Source: Symbiodinium microadriaticum (lineage: Eukaryota > Sar > Dinophyceae > Suessiales > Symbiodiniaceae). From it: a stretch of DNA of 64,000 nucleotides. Both the position numbers and the translations under genes were made by a program. The notes beneath the pieces are model-generated. The model had not been told where the DNA came from and did no database searches. It was given only the letters and a program-made list of their open reading frames with translations. The DNA is taken from assembly GCA_001939145.1 (NCBI GenBank), contig LSRX01000054.1:208960-272959 (forward strand). Direction: 5' to 3'. Of this stretch, positions 57,186 through 64,000 are shown in pieces. Numbering within the stretch: the stretch's first letter is position 1; each line of letters begins with the position of its first letter.

Positions 57186-58876
57186 CTGAAAACACGAAGA
57201 TGCTCACCGTGTTTCATACTCTAATAGTCTGCATATGTCTGCAGGATACTACGGGAACTACGCCGACTCAGCCCGGCAACTGTACCCGTGCCCGTCGTCT
57301 GGATCGCGGCGGCGCTCTGCCGCCTTGCGAGGCGCACCTAAGGCCACACTTTGGAAATCCAAGGTCTGTGCATCTGGGGAAGGAGGGGAAGATTTTCAGT
57401 CACAGTGGCGCTCTGGAACATCATGGCGCTTCGGAGCGCCAGCCGCTGGACGTGCAGGTTTGCAGTCCTCGCAAGATCGGGCGAGGCAAGTTTTTGTTCA
57501 AGGCTTCAAGATCCACAGCTGCTGGACTGCTGGACACTTGCTCAAACTTTGACTCGGTGTGTCCGGCAAGTGTGTGAGTGACCGGTGTCCTTCTCCCAAT
57601 ATTCCTTCAGCTCTACATCTGAGAACATGCCAAGGTAACGTTGCCTGCAAGCGGACGGCACTTCAAACGGACGTATGTTATTGTCTTTCAGTGACCCTCC
57701 AAGAGCCTTAGCCTAGAGAGGCAGGGGCCCAAAGAACACATCAACGCCGTGCTAACCGGCCCCTAACTCTGCCTGGCCTCAGCTCGTCCCAAGTGTACGC
57801 TTTGTTGTCGTCGGGGTCAACCCGTCGCTCTGCTGCAGGTTGGTCCTTGCGTCGACATCAGTTGCTGGGGAACAACTCTTCTGTCGAATGAAGAAACGAC
57901 TCCACAAAAAGCCGTAGAAAACTTATCGCAAGCGTGCTTTCAAGATGGATTGGGGTTCAAAGGCAAACTCTGCAAAAGGCATGACTCGACATGAAATTCT
58001 TTTGGGTGCACTCTCAGCGTGGACACGGAGGCACCCAAAAGCCGGTCCTGCGCCCTTCGCCTCTCCAGTGGCAGCTTCTTCTTCGATACAAAAGATCACC
58101 GGAACCATCGAGGCTAAAGTCTGCTAAAGGTCCCGCGGACCTCCAGAACAGAAGGATCCCTTGAAACCGCTGCAGGCCTCTGCCGTGCCGCCTCGCGCTT
58201 GGCAGCCAAGGCCTCCTCATCGTGGCGCCTTGGGGGGGAGTTCCGAAAAAAGAGAAAGCAGCCATGGCCCTTTGCAGTGGCAAAGACCCAGGCTTTTTCT
58301 CTGCCAGCGCATCCAGGACGGATGTCTGCCTGGTGCAGGTGTGTCAGCACGAAGGTTCACCGCCCGTTGCATGCAGCATATGCAGCCCTCCGATGTTCTT
58401 GCGGCTACTAGCAGAAATCGGCTAGATCGTTCAAGAAATTCATGCTGACGCTCTGGCACGGAAGTGGCGTTCGAAACACCCCAAGGCGGGCTTGCATCAG
58501 CACAGTTCATTTTTGATCTGCTTCGCAAGATGTGTGGCAAGACAGGAAGCGAGAGGCACAAGATGTTGCATGGTTTGCAAGGTATCTCTGCTTGCGGTGT
58601 GTAACTATGTGAAAGGCTTACGCCCCGGCTTCCGGTCTTTAAACCGCCGCGTACGTTGGCACCTCACTAATTGGAGGGTGGGCGAAGAAGATCGATGTCT
58701 TTGCGGCTCCATAATGCTTCTTTCTTGAGACCTTTCTCGTGTGAGCATGGAAAGCAGTTTTGTCAAAGGATTGCCAATTGATGCCTTTTGCATCACACGT
58801 GCTTTTCAAGCACTGGACACAGGGTTGCTCGAGAGCAGCTTCCTGAATCCAGCAGTTGCGAAGTCGCACGCTCCGC
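57186..58876. other. Unresolved stretch with weak minus-strand candidates
   Basis: Minus-strand segments near 58160-58240 (RRHDEEALAAKREAARQRPA) and 58370-58450 (SNATSVPERQHEFLERSSRF) may be exons. No family recognised. Confidence 0.25.
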
Positions 58877-59281
58877 TTAGCCAAAAAGCAGTCTGTTCAG
58901 GTAGTTTCCAAACGCATCCAGCATACTTTGGAGCATCGTCTCGCTAGGGTCTTTGGGCGGAGTCTGCTTCGTCACGGTTGTCGCCACCACTTTCCCTTTC
59001 CCTGGCTCATGGGCGTGTTTCGTAGAGGCCGGTGCTGCGGCAGCTTTGTGAGGTTCCAACTTTGCAGACTGGGTAGGCTGGGTAGGCGCTGGCTTCGCCT
59101 CTTTCTCTGGCTCCACGACTTGCAAAAGGCTACTAACATCAGGCGTTCCCGGAGTTCCTGGCCCTGGACAGGCTGTATAACCGAGAGCAACGCGGCAAAG
59201 CACGAAAAGGAAAAGGCTCACACATCGCTTGGCACCCATCAGCATGGGACCCCCGGTAGCAAAAGTCAGAAACTCTGCCAC
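58877..59281 (-). CDS. Putative secreted protein, Pro/Ala/Lys-rich
   Basis: A minus-strand frame of 134 codons with stop. Choosing Met14 (59240-59242) gives MGAKRCVSLFLFVLCRVALG, a textbook signal peptide: basic start, hydrophobic core, small residues before the cut. The mature part begins with a Pro/Gly stretch (ACPGPGTPGTPDVSSLLQ), then is rich in Pro, Ala, Lys and Thr, and ends with a short amphipathic helix LQSMLDAFGNYLNRLLFG. It could be a complete single-exon gene or a first exon. No known domain. The first 13 residues of the longer frame do not look like part of the protein. Confidence 0.45.
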   Translation of the reverse strand: MAEFLTFATGGPMLMGAKRCVSLFLFVLCRVALGYTACPGPGTPGTPDVSSLLQVVEPEKEAKPAPTQPTQSAKLEPHKAAAAPASTKHAHEPGKGKVVATTVTKQTPPKDPSETMLQSMLDAFGNYLNRLLFG

Positions 59282-60003
59282 GTCACAAAGCTTACAGTAC
59301 TTGTACCGGTATTAGCTGGAAGCTTCGCTGTCTATTCGTCATGCGGATTGCAACTGTCCTCTGAGCGAAGATGGCAGCCAGGACACTCGAAGCTCGGGCA
59401 GCATGGGGCAACGCTGCAGATCAATCGTTCGAGGACTTGCGGAAAACACAACCGGGATGCACCGCTGTAGCCATGCAGTAGAATCTCCAGGATTCAACAG
59501 AATGGGACCCTGTGGCCACAGCGAGGCAGCTTTGAATCACTCCCAAGGCCTTCCAGCGCTGCACATAGCCTCTGCAGCGCGGGTATGTCAGGAGATCTGG
59601 TGTTGGCCGGTTTCCCCTGCCTCATCCGCCCTCCTGGAAGGAGCAGACCTCACCAGCCATTTTGCTACATTCGGGACACTCCAGCCCAACCCGAAATGCG
59701 AGGCAACGCTGTGTGACTTCTACGACTTGGACGCCATCTCCAAAAGGTTTGTGCGAGGGGGGGGGGGGCCGAATGGCGACCCATGAGCCCTGAAACTCTC
59801 CTCCGGCAACGTCGGGGAGTGCCTGGGCTGATCTCGACGTCCAGGATCCGGATCAAAGTTCCAGGCCCGGCCCTCGTTCCTGAGACTCGGGTCAGGAACT
59901 TTGCACGACTGAAAGTCACTTATGGTCTTTGGCTCAGGAGCTCTTTCTTGGCAGACCGCCCCGATGCCAACTTCCAGGTTCGCCCCGTGTCCTTGTAAGG
60001 TGC
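59282..60003. other. Unresolved stretch
   Basis: A 9-10 base G run lies near 59758-59768. No recognised coding sequence. Confidence 0.2.
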
Positions 60004-60108
60004 CAAGGCTGCCAAACGCTTTTGCTGAAGTGCTGACGAGCTCTCTCGAGCGAGCGGCGGCAACAACACGGCCCCAAAGCTCGCCCTCCACACTGCGGAT
60101 GTAGGCTC
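60004..60108 (-). CDS. Exon of an unknown protein
   Basis: Minus-strand exon with acceptor GCCCAG|G and a GC-type donor (CCTTG|GC). It reads AYIRSVEGELWGRVVAAARS, then RELVSTSAKAFGSL. Helical and protein-like; no family assigned. Confidence 0.4.
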
Positions 60109-61329
60109 CTGGGCTATGACAATTTTAAGCTGGGCGCTGGGCCACGGGATTCCCACTTGCTGGCGAAGATTCCAATGCCTCGCTCCTTTGGCGGCCCAGC
60201 CAACGCCTCACAGAAGACACCCGTGCAGGCATGAAGTGGCATGGGTAGGCAAAACAGGTACAGACGATGTGCTGTGCAGCTGACACTGTCGTCACTAGGT
60301 TGCTTTCCATTACAACTCATCGAATCCCATTCCCCAGGTGCAAGCGGCCCATTCATTCGTCCAAGCTTTCAGCAGCCGCGTTCAGCAAGCAACCGCGTTG
60401 ATGCTCTTTGATCATGGAAAGTGACACCCAGATTTGTTGTTTCGCGTTGTGTGCATGCGCGTATCGTGTTACATCCATGCCGCTGTCTTTGCCAGCATGC
60501 TTGATTGTCCTTCCATTGTGACCCAATGTCCGCTGATCGAGTGATGCGTATGTTCTTCCAGAGTACTACTTCAACTACAGACATACAAGCTCACGCTCGC
60601 CCGCCCTGCCAAGTGATTCCACAGCTTTGTTTGGTAGCTGCCAGTTCTCGAGCAGGCATAACAATGTCGCAAAGGCCGGGCAAGTGTGAGCGTGACCAGC
60701 CGACAACAGTTCTCCTCAAACATCCACTGCAGAGTTGGTTGCCCGACCTTCCCGCAGCCGGCTTTCGCTGGAAGAACGAGATTCGTGCATGTTTGTGCCA
60801 CAGCGCAAAAGCAAGCTAGGGGATGCAGATTGTGGTTTGAGAAGCTCACAAACGAAAAGCAATCGAAGCTCCGCAATGCTGCGCACATGCAAAGCGGGGG
60901 CCTCAACCTTTCGTGGAGCTCGAACCCCCCCAAGCTTCCCGGCCTCAGCCCGCAGCTCCGCAAGGCTGGGATGGCTTGGGTCCGGCTCCTCGCAAAATCT
61001 CGGCAGACTCAAACGACGGCAGCCTCAAAAGCAGGGGTGCGTTCGCTCCTGAGCCTCCGCTTCGAAGTAGTGCCCAGAACGTACACCACTTCCGCCTGAC
61101 GCGAGTGGACATCAGCGGCTTGTGGAAGGAACGTGCCTCTCGGTAGCTTGGCACCTCCAGGTCGAACACCCGGTCGTGTCTCAGCTTCAACTACCCTTCG
61201 TGGTTCTCCTACAGCAGAATCTGGCAAACAGGCAAGTTCCCTTCGAAAGTCCTCGCTGTCCTGCATAGTTCGGCTCGGACTGTCGCTGCGCGGGCTCATC
61301 CATTCCTCAACCCACGGTAGTAATTGCTA
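60109..61329. other. Unresolved stretch
   Basis: Candidate readings on both strands (for example minus strand 61060-61180, VFDLEVPSYREARSFHKPLM; plus strand 60830-60900, WFEKLTNEKQSKLRNAAHM). They overlap only partly and cannot be ranked. Confidence 0.2.
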
Positions 61330-62055
61330 TCAATACAGGCCATCGCTTTGTTCATCCAAGTCACGGCTTCCACATTCGGAGCAGAATTTTGCATGTGGCA
61401 GCTGCTGACTTCCACAGTTGATGCAGAACCTGCAGAGCAAGCGAGGGATCCGCCCGACGCTTCGGGGCTGCGAACTTGGGCATGGCGCTGGCCTTCGCTT
61501 GGGCATGGATGGGGTTGTGGCTGACTTGCCAGCCGCCTTGCACGTGACGTCTTAATTGGGTGTGATCCTAGTCCTCAATGTTGCTCCGGTGATTCAGCAA
61601 TGGCCTCGGAGATGGAATACCCTGCCTGAAGCAATGCTCGGCACACGCACGCACATTCCGAAGCACTGATGAAGGGCATGGTGCTGTGTACCTAGAGTCT
61701 TTGCATGGTGCCTTCCCTCCTTGTGCACTCGGGGCACTTGCGCCGCCTCCGGCTGACATCAAGCTCTGAAACTTGGTCTGGCAAAACTGTCGCTGTCACA
61801 AGTGGCAGCTGCCTCGTCTTGATGCGGCAGCCTGAAGCAATGATACCCGATGATACAGGAGCATGTGCGAACCTATCTGCTTCCAGCAGCCTCCCGTGCA
61901 GGCGGCGCCCGCTCTGCTCCGCAGTCGAAGCACATGTGTCGACCTCTCATCCCGTCGGCGTCCGACATGTTCAGGCTCGACGACACCACTCCACATTCCA
62001 TGTGTCCCGCCCGGCTCGCGCCTACATTTCGAGAGCCGCAGCTTTCACAAATGTC
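61330..62055 (-). CDS. Zinc-ribbon protein, 3' part (three exons)
   Basis: Minus-strand exons are 61891-62055 (acceptor CTGCAG|G, donor GAG|GC, phase 0 to 0), about 61712-61763 (donor AAG|GC) and 61330-61429 (acceptor CTGCAG|G, ends TGA). The first carries CESCGSRNVG, MECGVV and MCFDCGAERAP. The second carries KCPECTRREG. The last carries FCINCGSQQLPHAKFCSECG, a classic double CxxC zinc ribbon. Repeated CxxC knuckles point to a zinc-binding protein of the double-zinc-ribbon kind, with a binding role for nucleic acid or protein that the sequence does not settle. An exon may be missing between the second and third (phases do not join). Upstream exons beyond 62055 were not confirmed. Confidence 0.6.
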
Positions 62056-62480
62056 CTGCAGTGTAGCAGGCCCGTAGGATGTGTGATGGTGGACATCGAA
62101 AGCAAATCTAGATCCTACATACGTTGCATTGACTGTCCGTCTGAGACGTCGGGTGTTCACCCATCCAAGCTGCCATATTGCACGAAGACACTGCAGTCTC
62201 TTGCAGAAGTTTAATGTTGATGGCCATCGCTAAGGTTGTTCAATGGTTCAACACCCAGTTTGTTTATGTTGTTCTTGTTTCTCATGATTCTCTTTGGTTC
62301 AATGACGGATGTTGCTTGGAAACCTGAATTCTCTCAGATGTTCGGCCCAACTTGGTCGACTTCGGACTGGTTGGACTTCGGGGGGGGGAGCGACTGAAGG
62401 TTGAAGAAATAAAGCTCTCTCAGGGAATACTATGGGAGTTAGTACAGGGATTACTATAGGGGTCATGTTCGTTCGCCGGA
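62056..62480. other. Flank of the zinc-ribbon gene
   Basis: Possible upstream exon at 62100-62200 (minus), unproven. Beyond 62210 the sequence is non-coding in appearance. Confidence 0.2.
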
Positions 62481-63930
62481 GCCGAAATTTAGGGTTTAAG
62501 GTTAGGGTTTAGGGTTTGGGGTTTAGGATTCAAAATCAACCCAAAAGAAACTGTTCGATCGCGATGGCAAATGTATTCCGACAAGCCGCATAAAATCTGA
62601 AACTCTTAATCATGCACCAAATCAGATTGTCTTTCCTCATAAAATCTGGGAGGCTCTCAATCAAGACAACAGGGTCCAAGCCCCTACCAAACAACGATTC
62701 TAAGGTTCACAGGAACCCTAACCCTTGAACTTGTGACGGCTTTTACTCAAGCAATATATTCAGGCCAACATCTCTCGTTGGGAGGGGTCGGTCCTGGGCG
62801 CTTGTTTGATATTTACAGTGATAGATGCCCTGAACCCTCCCATAGACACAAGTAGCAGTTCTTCATCACGTTACCTTACCCTAACCCCTAAACCCTAAAA
62901 CCCTAAACCCTAAAACCTTGAACCCTAAACCCTAAACCCTAAAACCCTAAAACCCTAAACCCTAAACCCTTGAACCCTAAACCCTAAACCCTGAATCTTC
63001 GACTGGGCTCAGGCCGTTGGTTCTCTAGGTTTTCTCTATGAGCGTTTAGGTTTAAGGGGCCTTAAACAACTGGAATGGGGTTTTGGGCTCCTTTATAGTA
63101 CATTCATATAATAACGAACCCTAGCAGTAATATTGGCAATTATTCAGGCTTCTATCATAGGGTTTAAGCGGGTTCGTGACAGGCATCTGGTGTATACCTT
63201 CGCGAAACAAACTACTCAAGGCATTTTGGGGGGATGGTTTAGGGTTTAGGGTTCGGACCTCTATATCAACAATTCGGGTCTGGGGCGGAAAGTTTCCACA
63301 TATGGCTCCAGCGCCAATTTGTTAGCCAGCCGTCCCAAGGGTCCATGTACCTATAGTCACTGTCCTTTCTTTAGTCCCCCAAGCAGTATGGCACTCTTAA
63401 ATTAGGTACCCCAACGAGTACCCTAATTTAGAGAACTACCCATATACGGTTGAAGGCCTAGGACTTTGCATAGGGAGCTTACGAAGTAGACTAGAGTTTG
63501 AGGGTGATTTATGATGAAAATCATGTAAATTTCAAGACAGGGTTTAGGGTTTAGGGTTTGGGTTATACTATACTAAACTAAAGCTAACTGGGGAGTGCAG
63601 GGAAATATGATTACAAACAGTTCAGACGTGTACAGTAGGTTTTGGCTATAGTATCTCTTTAGGATAATGCTTCCGCCGGCTCTCGCAGAAGGACAAGCGA
63701 GACGACCCCCACGAATTTAAGGTCTAGACTCCTCCAGGGCTGTTGGGCTTAATCGGGCTTAGGGTGTAAGGGGTCTGGAAGTTGGAGTTAAGGGCTGTAT
63801 CGGGTTGGGGTGCTAAGATCTACTTGCAGCCCGTGCCGCGTGTGCAAACCACAACAACCCTGAACCCTAAACCCTAAACCCACAACCCTAAATCCTAAAC
63901 CAAGAACCCTAAACCTTAAACCTTAACGAA
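62481..63930. repeat. Region rich in interstitial telomere-type repeats
   Basis: TTTAGGG words at about 62490-62525, 63236-63252 and 63540-63560. CCCTAAA arrays at 62878-62992 (the longest, about 115 bp) and 63858-63925. Both orientations occur within 1.5 kb. The spacer DNA carries no recognisable gene. Confidence 0.85.
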
Positions 63931-63960
63931 AAAAGGAACAGATTACGGGGCAGCATCTGT

Positions 63961-63998
63961 TTATAAGCAAGCCCTCTGCTTATAAGCAGGCCCTCTAC
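63961..63998 (+). repeat. Two copies of a 19-bp tandem repeat at the window edge
   Basis: TTATAAGCAAGCCCTCTGC is followed at once by TTATAAGCAGGCCCTCTAC (17 of 19 match). A third unit may start at 63999 beyond the window. Confidence 0.7.
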
Positions 63999-64000
63999 TT

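Noticed and set aside
59655..59668. AGCCATTTTG, another partial spliced-leader match
   Set aside because: Breaks after 10 bases and is not placed in front of any coding exon on that strand.
63961..64000. Start of a CRISPR-like array
   Set aside because: Only two adjacent 19-bp units with no spacers, in eukaryotic DNA; a simple minisatellite.

Overview
This is nuclear DNA of a eukaryote, most likely a dinoflagellate of the Symbiodinium type. Recognisable proteins are cut into short exons. Several introns start with GC instead of GT (usually CAG|GC, AAG|GC or GAG|GC), and most acceptors read AG|G. TTTAGGG/CCCTAAA telomere-type repeats are scattered at interior positions. Non-LTR retrotransposons carry a 2A ribosome-skipping peptide. 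There is no bacterial gene organisation: no ribosome binding sites, operons or terminators. I found no rRNA, tRNA or CRISPR array.

Left part (1-31 kb): every well supported gene is on the + strand. It opens with the last two exons of an Arf-family GTPase (129-578). Next come a multi-exon gene of unknown function (4063-6588), a BTB/POZ gene (about 11.8-12.5 kb), and a tyrosine-rich YMDYSKY repeat gene (15.0-27.1 kb) with a tandemly triplicated 153-nt exon. A coiled-coil exon series (27.25-27.83 kb) may continue that gene. The tyrosine-rich gene is split by about 8.5 kb of head-to-tail, broken LINE copies. Pooled, the copies show an OTU-like cysteine protease, C2H2-like zinc fingers, a 2A peptide (duplicated in one copy), an APE endonuclease, a reverse transcriptase and a Cys/His knuckle. 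A minus-strand retroelement RNase H relic lies near 9.1-9.4 kb.

Middle (28.7-41.5 kb): triplet-repeat arrays, a degenerate telomere-like block, AT-rich DNA and a mirror-symmetric composition anomaly. From 36.2 to 37.7 kb the + strand has almost no C outside CpG. From 39.5 to 40.2 kb it is poor in G. About 1.3 kb of ordinary DNA with short inverted repeats lies between them.

Right part (41.5-62.2 kb): the domain-bearing exons are mostly on the minus strand. They include a PP2C-type phosphatase with a possible cold-shock-like domain (53.1-55.9 kb), a zinc-ribbon protein (61.3-62.1 kb), a putative secreted protein (58.9-59.3 kb) and several anonymous exons. One Cys-rich gene (51.0-52.4 kb) runs the other way. 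The last 1.6 kb is rich in interstitial telomere-type repeats. If the gene directions hold, the composition switch at 36-40 kb lies where two gene blocks converge.

Exon calls come from reading splice signals and protein-like sequence by eye. Long stretches remain unresolved and are marked so.
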